Shown: positions 41,633 through 51,349, counted from the stretch's first letter. The stretch: DNA of 64,000 nt from Clostridia bacterium (GCA_035628995.1 DASPIR010000027.1:1-64000); one strand, 5' to 3'. Notes: a model not told the origin generated them from the letters alone. A program made the numbers and translations.

Positions 41633-43660
41633 ATGGTCAGTAACCGCGAAATAGCACAAGCAATGATAGTCAAACTTGATAATGTGCTGCCGGAGTATCA
41701 GAAATTTGTTGAAGGAATCCGCAGGGCTCCGGACAGAGGCTTTAAGCTTACCTCTGCCCAGACCGAGACGGCGCTTAAGAATGCGCTTCGTTATATACCG
41801 GAAGAACTCCACGAGAAAGTAGCTCCTGAATTTTTGGAAGAGCTTCTGATAATGGGCAGAATATACGGATATCGTTTCAGACCTGAGGGAGACCTTAAGG
41901 CGAAGGGTATAGACGAATACAAAGGGAACTGCATTGAAGGCAAGGCATTCCAGGTAATGATAAACAACAACCTCAGCTTTGATATAGCGCTGTACCCCTA
42001 TGAACTGGTTACCTACGGGGAGACCGGATCTGTATGCCAGAATTGGATGCAGTACAGATTATTGACAAAGTACCTTGAAACAATGACAAATGAGCAGACT
42101 TTGGTTGTGGAATCAGGCCATCCGGTAGGATTATTCAGATCCAAGCCTGAGGCTCCAAGGGTAATAATAACCAATGCTCTTATGGTAGGTATGTTTGACA
42201 ACCCAAAGGATTGGGATATTGCAGAGCAGATGGGGGTAGCCAACTACGGGCAGATGACTGCCGGAGGCTGGATGTACATAGGACCGCAGGGAATAGTACA
42301 TGGCACCTTCAACACTCTCTTGAATGCAGGCAGAAAAATACTTGGGATACCTCAGGATGAGGACCTTAAAGGAAGACTGTTTATTACCTCAGGACTTGGC
42401 GGTATGAGCGGAGCTCAGCCAAAGGCAGTTGAGATTGCAAATGGAGTAGGAATAATTGCTGAAGTGGATTACTCCAGGATAAAAACAAGACTCAATCAGG
42501 GTTGGGTTAAAAAGGTATCCTCAGATCTTAAGGAAGTATTTGAAGCTGCACATGAGTATATGAAGAAGAGGGAGCCTATGTCCATTGCTTATCATGGAAA
42601 CATAGTTGATCTTCTTGAGTATGCAGTGAAAAATGATATTAAGATAGAGCTTCTATCAGATCAGACCTCCTGCCACGCAGTCTATGAAGGGGGCTACTGT
42701 CCTCAGGGAGTTTCTTTCGAGCAGAGGACACAGATGCTGAAGTCTGACAGGGAGAACTTCAAGAAGCTGGTTGACCAGTCCTTGAGAAAGCACTTCGAAA
42801 TGATAAAGGCATTGGTAGCAAAGGGGACTTACTTCTTCGACTATGGCAACGCATTCATGAAATCGGTTTATGATGCCGGAGTTAGTGAGATATCCAAGAA
42901 TGGAATAGACGAGAAGGATGGATTCATATGGCCTTCCTATGTAGAGGACATCATGGGGCCGGAGCTCTTTGACTATGGCTATGGACCCTTCAGATGGGTA
43001 TGCCTCAGTGGCAAGCATGAAGATCTGATAAAAACCGATAAGGCTGCTATGGATTGCATAGACCCCGATAGAAGAGGGCAGGATAGGGACAATTATGTAT
43101 GGATCAGGGATGCAGAAAAGAACCAGCTGGTTGTTGGCACCCAAGCAAGGATATTGTACCAGGATGCTATGGGAAGAACAAAAATAGCGCTGAAATTCAA
43201 CGAAATGGTTAGAAAGGGCGAAGTAGGGCCGATAATGCTGGGACGTGACCATCACGACGTAAGCGGCACTGACTCTCCTTTCAGGGAAACCTCAAACATA
43301 AAGGACGGCAGCAATGTAATGGCTGATATGGCTACTCAGTGCTTCGCAGGAAATGCGGCAAGGGGAATGAGCCTTATAGCACTCCATAACGGCGGCGGTG
43401 TAGGTATAGGAAAATCCATCAATGGCGGTTTTGGAATGGTTCTGGATGGCAGCGAAAGAGCTGACAACATACTGAAAACAGCTATGCCCTGGGATGTAAT
43501 GGGTGGAGTTGCTAGGCGCGCCTGGGCGAGAAATGAAAACTCAATTACTACAAGTATGGAATACAACAAAGATAATCAAAAAACAGACCATATAACCATA
43601 CCATATATTCCAAAGGAAGAGTTGGTTAAGGGCTTGGTCGAAAAGGCATTTAAAAAATAG
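41633..43660 (+). CDS. hutU: Urocanate hydratase
   Basis: Second enzyme of histidine degradation: urocanate plus water to imidazolone propionate, using bound NAD. The 675-residue protein is of the long type found in Clostridia. Motifs are NYGQMTAGGWMYIGPQGIVH, SGLGGMSGAQPKAVEIANG (NAD site) and LLSDQTSCHAVYEGGYCPQG with the conserved cysteine. GGGAGGGTTAAAA precedes ATG 41633. No hutH or hutI is in the window, so the pathway must be completed elsewhere. Confidence 0.96.
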   Translation: MVSNREIAQAMIVKLDNVLPEYQKFVEGIRRAPDRGFKLTSAQTETALKNALRYIPEELHEKVAPEFLEELLIMGRIYGYRFRPEGDLKAKGIDEYKGNCIEGKAFQVMINNNLSFDIALYPYELVTYGETGSVCQNWMQYRLLTKYLETMTNEQTLVVESGHPVGLFRSKPEAPRVIITNALMVGMFDNPKDWDIAEQMGVANYGQMTAGGWMYIGPQGIVHGTFNTLLNAGRKILGIPQDEDLKGRLFITSGLGGMSGAQPKAVEIANGVGIIAEVDYSRIKTRLNQGWVKKVSSDLKEVFEAAHEYMKKREPMSIAYHGNIVDLLEYAVKNDIKIELLSDQTSCHAVYEGGYCPQGVSFEQRTQMLKSDRENFKKLVDQSLRKHFEMIKALVAKGTYFFDYGNAFMKSVYDAGVSEISKNGIDEKDGFIWPSYVEDIMGPELFDYGYGPFRWVCLSGKHEDLIKTDKAAMDCIDPDRRGQDRDNYVWIRDAEKNQLVVGTQARILYQDAMGRTKIALKFNEMVRKGEVGPIMLGRDHHDVSGTDSPFRETSNIKDGSNVMADMATQCFAGNAARGMSLIALHNGGGVGIGKSINGGFGMVLDGSERADNILKTAMPWDVMGGVARRAWARNENSITTSMEYNKDNQKTDHITIPYIPKEELVKGLVEKAFKK

Positions 43661-43673
43661 GGGGAGACAAAAA

Positions 43674-44579
43674 ATGAGCAGTATGAGCAAACTAATTGAA
43701 TGTGTGCCGAATTTCAGCGAAGGCAGGGATTTGGACAAAATAGAGAAAATAGTAAATCCCTTCAGGGGAAAAGACGGCGTCAAGCTTTTGGACTACAAAA
43801 GGGATGCGGACCACAACAGAGTTGTTGTTACAGTTGTAGGAGAACCTCAGGCGGTTAAGAATGCGGTGCTTGAAGCCATGGGTATTGCAATTGAGCTGAT
43901 TGATTTGACAAAGCATCAGGGACAGCATCCTAGAATGGGAGCTGTAGATGTAGTGCCTTTCATACCCATAAAAAATGTGAGTATGACTGAAGCAGTTGAG
44001 CTTGCAAAGGAAGTAGCCAAGGAAGCATCAGAAAAGTACAATCTTCCGATATTCTTATATGAGAAGGCAGCCACGGACCCACAAAGAGAGAACCTGGCAA
44101 ACATCCGCAAAGGTGAATTTGAAGGTATGGCAGAAAAGATAAAGCTGCCTGAGTGGAAACCGGACTATGGTACAGCAGCGATACATCCTACAGCCGGTGC
44201 AACAGTAATCGGCGCTAGAATGCCGCTTGTAGCATTTAATGTTAACTTGAGTACAAACAGCATGGATATCGCTAATAAGATTGCAAGGAATGTAAGATTC
44301 CTAAACGGTGGCTTGAGATACTGCAAGGCAATAGGCATCGAGCTTAAGGACAGGGGAATAGTACAGATTTCCATGAATATGACAGACTATACAAAAACAG
44401 CGCTTTACAGATCCTTTGAACTCGTCAGGATAGAAGCGGCAAGATACGGTGTGAGCATAGTGGGCAGTGAGATAATAGGATTGCTGCCTATGGAAGCGCT
44501 CATTGACACAGCTGTGTACTACTTGGGCGTGGAGGACTTCTCCATGGAACAGATTCTTGAAAACAGGTTGATGGAATAA
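43674..44579 (+). CDS. ftcD: Glutamate formimidoyltransferase
   Basis: Transfers the formimino group of formiminoglutamate to THF, the last step of this histidine route. The 301-residue protein is the transferase domain only, without the fused cyclodeaminase. LIECVPNFSEGRDLDKIEKI and KHQGQHPRMGAVDVVPFIP carry the substrate-site histidine and arginine. GGGGGAGACAAAAA precedes the ATG, 13 nt after hutU. A separate cyclodeaminase (fchA) is not in view. Confidence 0.96.
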   Translation: MSSMSKLIECVPNFSEGRDLDKIEKIVNPFRGKDGVKLLDYKRDADHNRVVVTVVGEPQAVKNAVLEAMGIAIELIDLTKHQGQHPRMGAVDVVPFIPIKNVSMTEAVELAKEVAKEASEKYNLPIFLYEKAATDPQRENLANIRKGEFEGMAEKIKLPEWKPDYGTAAIHPTAGATVIGARMPLVAFNVNLSTNSMDIANKIARNVRFLNGGLRYCKAIGIELKDRGIVQISMNMTDYTKTALYRSFELVRIEAARYGVSIVGSEIIGLLPMEALIDTAVYYLGVEDFSMEQILENRLME

Positions 44580-44584
44580 TTGTA

Positions 44585-44611
44585 GGGGCGATTCACGAAT
44601 CGCCCTTTTTT
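44585..44611 (+). terminator. Terminator of the fhs-hutU-ftcD group
   Basis: Stem GGGCGATTC/GAATCGCCC with an AC loop and seven Ts. It begins 6 nt after the ftcD stop and also lies at the 3' end of the convergent editing gene. Confidence 0.9.
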
Positions 44612-45105
44612 CATATCTTTACATATTCGAACTTGTTGCCTCGCCATTTCAGGAACTTTATAAAGTCATCGTACAGTATTGAAACAGTAACTGTATTGAC
44701 ATTGGGATGAAGGCATATATGCTTTGAATTCTTGAGGGCTTCATCTATAAGAACTGTGACTTCCTTTCCTTCATCATTCAACAGTCCAAGGGGAGTGACG
44801 GAGCCAGGGGTCAAGCCCAGATATTTAGAAAGCCTTTCTGATGAAGCAAAGCTTAAGCGAGTGCTGCCTATCTGCGCTGAAAGATTCTTAAGGTCTGCTT
44901 TTTTTTCCGGGGACACAAGGACCAGATAGTGCTTATCCCCATTGTGATTCCTGACAAAGAGGTTCTTGCAGTGCCGGCCTTCCATTTTCAGTCTCATATT
45001 ATCAAGGTCTTGTATTGTATATGCGGGTATATGTTCATATCGTGTATACGGGATTTCCAATTTTTTAAATGCATCGTAAACATTCTTTTCATTTTCGGAC
45101 ATCAT
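44611..45105 (-). CDS. YbaK-type prolyl-tRNA editing protein (ProXp-ala/PrdX-like)
   Basis: The 164-residue protein resembles the editing domain associated with prolyl-tRNA synthetase. NVYDAFKKLEIPYTRYEHIP, KMEGRHCKNLFVRNHNGDKH (with the conserved lysine), LSKYLGLTPGSVTPLGLLND and LHPNVNTVTVSI are the family's landmarks. It hydrolyses mischarged Ala-tRNA(Pro) or a similar species. GGAGGATAAAGAC precedes ATG 45105; a longer frame to 45144 lacks support. Confidence 0.9.
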   Translation of the reverse strand: MMSENEKNVYDAFKKLEIPYTRYEHIPAYTIQDLDNMRLKMEGRHCKNLFVRNHNGDKHYLVLVSPEKKADLKNLSAQIGSTRLSFASSERLSKYLGLTPGSVTPLGLLNDEGKEVTVLIDEALKNSKHICLHPNVNTVTVSILYDDFIKFLKWRGNKFEYVKI

Positions 45106-45462
45106 GTCTTTATCCTCCAATACATTTCGCGAAAAACATTTCATCTTCTTAATTCAAATTTCGCGTAAATGTTTCCTTAATTTTTATTGAATTCGCACGA
45201 CACCCAATAGGAATGCCTTTGTGCGTTCAATATCGAAACGGATTACTAATAATTATCCTACCACATTATAGAAATTATACAAGCTTTAAGGAATTTATTG
45301 TACCAGATGTTTTGCATAAAACATTTTCCTTGGTTTCATAGGTTGCCTATTTCTTCCTTGAAGCAGCTTTAATGCAACCTATATATAAACTTAAACAAAA
45401 AGATATGGTAAAATGAATGTATGTCTGACGATATGAGAAATGGAATGAAAGAAGGTGGTAGG
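45106..45462. other. Intergenic control region with two dyads
   Basis: ATGTTTT-GCAT-AAAACAT (45307-45324) and ATAGGTTGC/GCAACCTAT (45338-45346 and 45374-45382) are perfect dyads upstream of the BTAD regulator. The second one overlaps the promoter listed separately. Confidence 0.55.
45358..45385 (+). promoter_or_regulatory. Candidate promoter of the BTAD regulator gene
   Basis: TTGAAG (45358-45363), 16 bp and TATATA (45380-45385). It lies within the ATAGGTTGC dyad, which could be an autoregulatory operator. Confidence 0.45.
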
Positions 45463-48400
45463 ATGAGTTCCGTACAGGTTAAGCTGCTTCAGGCTCCGCT
45501 GGTTCTAAAAGACAGTGAGCAGATTGTATTTCCCTTTAAGAAGGCTGAGGCTCTGTTTTACTATCTTGTTGTAAACAAGCAGGCTTCAAGGGATGAATTG
45601 GTGGATCTTCTCTGGGGGGAAACTGATGAGGAAACGGCCAGAAAAAACCTGCGCCACGCCATATACATGATACGAAAGGCTTTCGATGCGGAAATTATCA
45701 TATCACCCCAGAAATCAACTGTATTGCTTAACCCTGACATCGAAATAAAAACAGACCTGCAAAGCTTCCTCCAGGAGGAGGAAAGTGCTTTAGAGGCATA
45801 TGGCGGTGAGTTCCTCAAGGGCTTTCTGGTTAAGGATGGGGAGAAGTATGAAGAATGGATGTTCCAATGCAGGGATTATTATAGAGACAAGTATATAGCC
45901 GGGCTATATGAAAAGCTTAATCAATGCAGCATGAAAAGTGAGAACAGTAAGCTTGAATACTATTCAAAGCTGCTTATCAACGAGGATCCCTTGGATGAAA
46001 GACCTTACAGACTGCTCATGGAGAGCTATGGCAGCATAGGGGCTTATCATAAGGCTGAGGAGCTTTATCTCAGGCTGAAGCACACCTTGGGACAGGAGCT
46101 TGGTATAGCACCGGATAGTAAAACCGAGAAGCTGCATAAGAATAATCTGGCAAGGCGCAGTATAGAGGATAACAAGAGGGACAGCGCCAGGGGATTTTTC
46201 TTTGGACGGTCCAGGGAGCTGGACATAATAAGGGAGCAGTTTGAAAGCTTCAGTCTTCAGAAGGGAAACAAGTCAATCCTGATAGTTGGTGAGGCAGGAA
46301 TAGGTAAGACAAGGCTTAAGGAGCGCGTTTTTGAAAATGTGGATGAAAGCAGCCTATATGTAATTAACTCCAATTGCTATCAAGCTGAGGAGGATTATCC
46401 ACTTAAGCCGTGGAATCAGGTCTTTTCGACCTTAGCAGAGATAATAAAGGAAGAAAACATAGAAATACCTCAGCTATGGAAAAACATAATTGTACGTCTT
46501 TTTCCGGCCTTTGATCCTGAGGTACAGACTGCTGCCGATACCCTCATTGAGCGTACAGACAAGGTGAAATACAAGGTAGTTGAGGAAGCGGTGCTGGAGG
46601 TGCTTAAAAAGGTAAGCAGGAAAAAGAAGCTGGCAATTGTCTTCGAGGACCTGCACTGGATGGACAGCACCAGTATCAGGCTATTGAGCTTTGTGCTCAG
46701 GCGTCTGGGCGGCAGCGGGGTTATGGTGGTTGCCACCTGCCGCAACAGCTATGAAAAAAGGATAGAGCAGTTTATTGCCGCCATGGTAAAGGATGGGCTG
46801 GTGGAAAAGCTTGTGCTTTCAAGGTTCACAAGGGATGAGGTAGAAGGGTTCATTATGGAGCTTCTGCCTCAGCAGCAGCTATCCCAGGAGATGAGGAAAC
46901 GTATATACGAGGAAACAGAGGGAAATGCCTTTTTTCTTATAGAGCTCCTGAATACCGTCAAGGAGAAGGGGGTTATAGGTGAAATCTCCGGCAAAGCCCA
47001 GGACATATTGAAGAGCAGGATTATTGACATACCTGAAGAGGGGATGAAGCTTCTTAATATCACATCCATGTTCTTTGACAGGGTTGACCTGGATATGCTT
47101 CAAACCCTAAGCGGCAGGGATGAATCGGAGCTTCTGGACACACTTGAGGAGCTGCAAGGCAGATATATCATTAGAGAAGTAGAGAATGGCGAGGATATAA
47201 GCTTTGAGTTCACACACAATAAGCTTAGAGAGTTCATATACGGACTTCAGTCCACCTCCAGACGCAAAATTTTGCATAATCGTATCGGACAAGCTTTGGA
47301 GAAGCGGCTTACAGGAGGCTTCGAGGATAGGTTCTTATACCCAAAACTGATATACCATTTCTCAAATGGGGGAAACAAGCTGGCCGGGTTGAACTACCGC
47401 ATTAAAAACCTTGATATATATTCTGATTTCAGTCATGAGCTTTTCCCCGTACAATACGACGATGTAGAAGCAGGGGGACAGTCCTTTATCAAGCAGGAGG
47501 AATCTATCAAATACCTGGAGGAGCTTGAGGAGCAGCTGAAGGAAATCAAGGGACAGGACAAGAATAACCAGGAGATACTCAAGCTGGAGCTTGCTTTATA
47601 CTATGCTAAAGGCAGTTACTGCATACAGGAAGGGGAATACGGCCTGGGAGTCAAAGCAATCAAGGATATGCTGGAGCGTGCCTGCGAAAGCGGTGACTTC
47701 CGATATGTGCTGAAGGGTTGCAGGCGGATGATATATTATGGGATTCAGGTTCACAACACCGAACTGATGCAGGAGTATCTGACAAAAGGGATAGAACTTG
47801 CAGGCCAGCATAACCAAATGAAGGAAATGGGCATATTACTGCGCTTGAAGGGCTTACAAAGGCTTATGACAGAAAACTACGAAGAGGCTGAAGAAACTTT
47901 GAAGCATTCCATTGGAGTATTTGAAGCACTGAATAGGCAGGAAGACCGGTATTCATTGAATATCGCAGCTGCATATAACTATGTGGGGGAAATCCGCCGC
48001 TACAATATGAGATTCTCAGAGGCACTGAAATATTATGATAAGGCGATGGATATATGTGATGAAAAGAGAATTTTCAGGGGAATAGCAGTTTTTAGTACAA
48101 ATGCGGGCAAGGCCGCTTTTGATATGGGGGATTACCATCGTGCGAAAAGCTACTTTATGAAAGCAATAAAGGATTACAACCAGATGGATACGCTGCTGGG
48201 ACGCTCCACTGCAGAAGGCTATATGGCACTTCTGCTTATAAGGGAAACAAGATATGAAGAAGCGCTGGAGTATATGCAAAGAAGCGAGATATACTCTGAG
48301 AAGCTGAAAAGTCCTTATGAGCTGGGCTTGGTCTGCAGGGTTAAAGCGGAAATAAAGATGAAGCTGGACAGGAATCCAAAGCCCAGGAGTATCTTCGAAA

Positions 48401-48516
48401 AGCATCTTCCTCTGACGGTCAGCGAATACTGCAGTCAAGGGATTAAGCATCTGAGCGGTGTCAGGAACTGTTACGAAAGAGGAATATTAGAGGTACTAGC
48501 AAAGAATAAGGGATAA
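45463..48516 (+). CDS. Large BTAD/AAA-ATPase/TPR transcriptional regulator (SARP/MalT-like)
   Basis: A 1017-residue regulator. The N-terminal winged helix covers about 1-95 (LFYYLVVNKQASRDELVDLL, NLRHAIYMIRKAF). A BTAD domain lies at about 100-235 (FLKGFLVKDGEKYEEWMFQC, LEYYSKLLINEDPLDERPYR). The ATPase has Walker A ILIVGEAGIGKTRLKERVF near 290 and Walker B LAIVFEDLHWMDST near 405. TPR-like repeats fill the C-terminal part (YNYVGEIRRYNMRFSEALKY, YFMKAIKDYNQMDTLLGRST). GAAGGTGGTAGG precedes ATG 45463; ATG 45421 is less likely. Such proteins sense a ligand or partner and activate transcription. The target is unknown. Confidence 0.88.
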   Translation: MSSVQVKLLQAPLVLKDSEQIVFPFKKAEALFYYLVVNKQASRDELVDLLWGETDEETARKNLRHAIYMIRKAFDAEIIISPQKSTVLLNPDIEIKTDLQSFLQEEESALEAYGGEFLKGFLVKDGEKYEEWMFQCRDYYRDKYIAGLYEKLNQCSMKSENSKLEYYSKLLINEDPLDERPYRLLMESYGSIGAYHKAEELYLRLKHTLGQELGIAPDSKTEKLHKNNLARRSIEDNKRDSARGFFFGRSRELDIIREQFESFSLQKGNKSILIVGEAGIGKTRLKERVFENVDESSLYVINSNCYQAEEDYPLKPWNQVFSTLAEIIKEENIEIPQLWKNIIVRLFPAFDPEVQTAADTLIERTDKVKYKVVEEAVLEVLKKVSRKKKLAIVFEDLHWMDSTSIRLLSFVLRRLGGSGVMVVATCRNSYEKRIEQFIAAMVKDGLVEKLVLSRFTRDEVEGFIMELLPQQQLSQEMRKRIYEETEGNAFFLIELLNTVKEKGVIGEISGKAQDILKSRIIDIPEEGMKLLNITSMFFDRVDLDMLQTLSGRDESELLDTLEELQGRYIIREVENGEDISFEFTHNKLREFIYGLQSTSRRKILHNRIGQALEKRLTGGFEDRFLYPKLIYHFSNGGNKLAGLNYRIKNLDIYSDFSHELFPVQYDDVEAGGQSFIKQEESIKYLEELEEQLKEIKGQDKNNQEILKLELALYYAKGSYCIQEGEYGLGVKAIKDMLERACESGDFRYVLKGCRRMIYYGIQVHNTELMQEYLTKGIELAGQHNQMKEMGILLRLKGLQRLMTENYEEAEETLKHSIGVFEALNRQEDRYSLNIAAAYNYVGEIRRYNMRFSEALKYYDKAMDICDEKRIFRGIAVFSTNAGKAAFDMGDYHRAKSYFMKAIKDYNQMDTLLGRSTAEGYMALLLIRETRYEEALEYMQRSEIYSEKLKSPYELGLVCRVKAEIKMKLDRNPKPRSIFEKHLPLTVSEYCSQGIKHLSGVRNCYERGILEVLAKNKG

Positions 48517-48555
48517 AGATTCATATAATATAAAGACTGCGTCTTAAGCAACGGG

Positions 48556-48828
48556 GGAACGGGTACCACGGTTTTCCTTCGGAAAAACACTGAAATCCAC
48601 TAAATTACACGGCTGGGAGGATATCCATTAATGAAACCATCTACAGCCTAATATGTCATCCTGAGCAAAGCGAAGGATCTTAGACCCTCAAGCAATACTT
48701 GAAACTATAAGTCTGGGTCAACATAAAACATAAGATTCTTCACTGCGTTCAGAATGACAAATATAAAATTAACCGTGCAATTCCGTAGGAATCCGTGGAA
48801 CATCCGTGTGTTCAGTGGTACCCGTTCC
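48556..48828. repeat. MITE-like repeat, copy 2 (carrying a second repeat inside)
   Basis: The same family as 34753-34953. It starts GGAACGGGTACCACGGTTTT and ends GTGGTACCCGTTCC, so the first 14 bases at each end are exact inverted repeats. Both copies share AGTTAACCGTG-like and TTCCGTAGGAATCCGTG words near the right end. Its middle is replaced by an unrelated repeat at 48655-48758. No gene is present from 48517 to 48852. Confidence 0.85.
48655..48758. repeat. Nested inverted-repeat element (GTCATCCTGAGC type)
   Basis: It begins GTCATCCTGAGCAAAGCGAA and ends with TTCACTGCGTTCAGAATGAC, its imperfect reverse complement. This short palindromic family is seen in many bacterial genomes. Here it sits inside another repeat, so it arrived later. 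Confidence 0.75.
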
Positions 48829-48852
48829 TTCGTTCCCCTGTGTCACATTATT

Positions 48853-50988
48853 CTACAAATGAGTAATTATCGGCAGCTTCACATGGCTTGGGTATTGTCC
48901 ATTATGATATATTTTCTGCACTGCACACACCATTTCCACATCATCGGGCACATTATTTCCGGTATTGTGGTTGGGGAAGGCGAGGTTCTTTGCTCCTGAA
49001 GTTATTGTTACCCTGATTCGATGCCCCTTCTTAAATACATTTGCTGTCTTTGCCATTCGTATCTCATATTTTTCAACTGCACCTGGCTCTATAAGTTCCG
49101 GCTTCTCAAAGGACTTTCTATATCTAGCCCTTAATATTCCATCTGTAAGACGTATGGAATTCCCTTCCTCATCCACATCCTCCAGCCGTACGATCCAGTC
49201 GGTATCCCTGGCAGAGCTGGCAGCATATATTTCTGCAAATATATTGCCTGCTATTGCGACATCGCTTTCCAAAGGACTGGAGGTGTAAACCAGCACATCG
49301 TCTCTCTTGTCTACGTCCTTGTAATTTTCAGGGACGTTCATCTCGTTTTCAGAGACATCGATAAGGAAGGGGGTGGGGTCTTTAGGGTCGAATACATAGG
49401 TGTCATAAGGCTCATCCCCAGCAGTAGTCATGTCAAGTTTTCCATCCCCACTGCTGGTCTTTGAATTTCCAGAGCTATGAATGTAAGCGTTTTTATATAC
49501 TGCTTGTTCAGGCGGCCATTTTTCAGCCTTTTCCCACTGATTGGCTCCTACCATATAGTACTGCACTACGGGTTCCTTCTCCACGCCGTTATCGATATTT
49601 TTCAGGAACCTGTCAAACCAACGTAAGCACAGCACATCAAGGTCATATCTTATAGCAGTATTCCCAAAGGCAACCCCATGGATATCCCTTGTACTGTTGA
49701 ACTGATGGAACCAAGGCCCAAAGATGAGTTTCTGATTCTTCCTCTTGTTCCGCTCATTCATTTCCCATGCTGCCGTGGATCCCATGCCGTTGTCGTCATA
49801 CCAGCCGGAAATTATAATGGAGGGAACATCTATCTTGTGAGAATCTAAGGTCCAGTCAATATTCTGCCAGAATTCATCATTATTAGGATGCTGCATATGC
49901 TCATCCCAGAAGTGTATATTTCTTCCCAAAGCTCTTTGAGGAATATCCTTAATAGGGCGTATGGCAGCCACTTCAGCCCAATCATCACGCTTTAAGGCTT
50001 CCTTGTTGGAGCTTTTATCCGCCATCATAAACGCCCAGGCAAGTGAGCCGGAGGAATATATGCCACCCCTTCTCTCAATGTCTATGAAGGTAGGCCCTGA
50101 AGTAACCATAGATACCAGCGCTTTCAGATGAGGATTGCCGCTTGCTGCCGTTGCCCACTGGACATTGCCCAAGTACGAGGCGCCTGTCATGCCGACATTT
50201 CCATCAGACCAAGGCTGTTCGGCTATCCAGTTCAAGGTGTCGTTCCCATCTTCTCTATCATATTTATACGGAACCCATTCCCCGTCGGAATCATCTCTGC
50301 CACGTACATCTTGTATTACCAGAGCATAGCCTCTTCTTACGAAGCGGTGCCAGAATTCTATGCTGCTGTATCTTCCGTAGGGTGTTCTTATTAATACAGT
50401 TGGATATCTTTTGGAGTCATCAGAAGGACAAGGCAGCCATATATCTGTGGCTAAACTCGCTCCATCTCTTGTTATTACATGGAATGTACCTATATTCTTC
50501 ACATTATGGCTGTCTCTTGATATTAAAGGGTCGTCCCACTGCTTCAAAGGGGTCAGGGCTTCATATCCCGGTTTTACCAGCATATTGCAGCGGTCTCTTG
50601 CTGTCATTATGAACCCTATAATTGAGCCATTACTCTCCACAATATCCAAAGGCAGGCCGCTGCCCTGCATAGCCCATATCCAGGCTGTATCCTTCTGCCC
50701 ACGGGCTTTGCTTTCAACTTTCATATACCGGCTGTATCTTTTGCCGGAGGGAAGCAATATTTCGTCATCAGTTTCCCAGTTCACGGCTTCAGCCTCATTT
50801 AGGCATTGCAATACAGCAGGCATAAGTCTATCGTATTCATTGCTTGCTGGATCAAACACACTGTAGGTCGGCCATTCACCGGTTTCTATATCCTTTGAGC
50901 GATACTTTACGCCAGACTTGCCAAATATAAAATCGGCAGTATGGCTTCCCGATCTGTAAAAACGAAATTCCCACTCACTGTTTTTCAT
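48853..50988 (-). CDS. CocE/NonD-family (X-Pro dipeptidyl-peptidase S15 type) hydrolase
   Basis: A 711-residue protein. Residues about 160 onward form the S15 hydrolase: SLATDIWLPCPSDDSKRYPT, RGYALVIQDVRGRDDSDGEW, the nucleophile motif GMTGASYLGNVQWA (serine near 263), PSIIISGWYDDNGMGS with the acid, and GPWFHQFNSTRD with the histidine. The C-terminal jelly-roll part (ASSARDTDWIVRLEDVDEEG) is complete. The first 150 residues are an extra domain without assignment. No signal peptide is seen, so it acts in the cytoplasm on an ester or peptide. AGGAGGGATCTT precedes the ATG. Confidence 0.92.
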   Translation of the reverse strand: MKNSEWEFRFYRSGSHTADFIFGKSGVKYRSKDIETGEWPTYSVFDPASNEYDRLMPAVLQCLNEAEAVNWETDDEILLPSGKRYSRYMKVESKARGQKDTAWIWAMQGSGLPLDIVESNGSIIGFIMTARDRCNMLVKPGYEALTPLKQWDDPLISRDSHNVKNIGTFHVITRDGASLATDIWLPCPSDDSKRYPTVLIRTPYGRYSSIEFWHRFVRRGYALVIQDVRGRDDSDGEWVPYKYDREDGNDTLNWIAEQPWSDGNVGMTGASYLGNVQWATAASGNPHLKALVSMVTSGPTFIDIERRGGIYSSGSLAWAFMMADKSSNKEALKRDDWAEVAAIRPIKDIPQRALGRNIHFWDEHMQHPNNDEFWQNIDWTLDSHKIDVPSIIISGWYDDNGMGSTAAWEMNERNKRKNQKLIFGPWFHQFNSTRDIHGVAFGNTAIRYDLDVLCLRWFDRFLKNIDNGVEKEPVVQYYMVGANQWEKAEKWPPEQAVYKNAYIHSSGNSKTSSGDGKLDMTTAGDEPYDTYVFDPKDPTPFLIDVSENEMNVPENYKDVDKRDDVLVYTSSPLESDVAIAGNIFAEIYAASSARDTDWIVRLEDVDEEGNSIRLTDGILRARYRKSFEKPELIEPGAVEKYEIRMAKTANVFKKGHRIRVTITSGAKNLAFPNHNTGNNVPDDVEMVCAVQKIYHNGQYPSHVKLPIITHL

Positions 50989-51076
50989 AAGATCCCTCCT
51001 AATATTGAAAGGCTGACAGCAACAATTATCTAAGTTTTATTATATATAAACCATTCTAGAAATACTAGCAAGCATT

Positions 51077-51108
51077 AAAAGACCTTGGGGTAATTCCCAA
51101 GGCCTTTT
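51077..51108 (-). terminator. Hairpin terminator, minus direction
   Basis: Stem GACCTTGGG/CCCAAGGCC with one wobble and a 6-nt loop. The minus-strand read ends in TTTTAATG. It follows the small membrane-protein frame. Confidence 0.6.
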
Positions 51109-51112
51109 GCCT

Positions 51113-51217
51113 CTACCTGAACAGTACTTTGGCAATCAGCCGGAGGAGGTACATGAGCAGCCCCAGGAGCAGCAGAAGCAGACTGACCCACATGAAGAGG
51201 TCTTTGACACTTGTCAT
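51113..51217 (-). CDS. Possible 34-residue single-pass membrane peptide
   Basis: Minus-strand frame MTSVKDLFMWVSLLLLLLGL followed by LMYLLRLIAKVLFR: one strongly hydrophobic helix with a basic end, stopping just before a terminator. No ribosome site is visible and the frame is open further upstream, so start and reality are uncertain. Confidence 0.35.
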   Translation of the reverse strand: MTSVKDLFMWVSLLLLLLGLLMYLLRLIAKVLFR

Positions 51218-51349
51218 TATATTTGCTAATACATAATATGCAGAAAAACCAGGGGTTAGAAAGCTGTGTGCAAGTGTTTTTGCTGCAAAAAAATCTAAGA
51301 ACGTATACGTATTATTAAGCTTACAAATAATAATCAAGAGGTGATTATT

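Noticed and set aside
48754-48999. 81-codon plus frame near the nested repeat
   Set aside because: It begins inside the repeat and runs antisense to the CocE-type gene.
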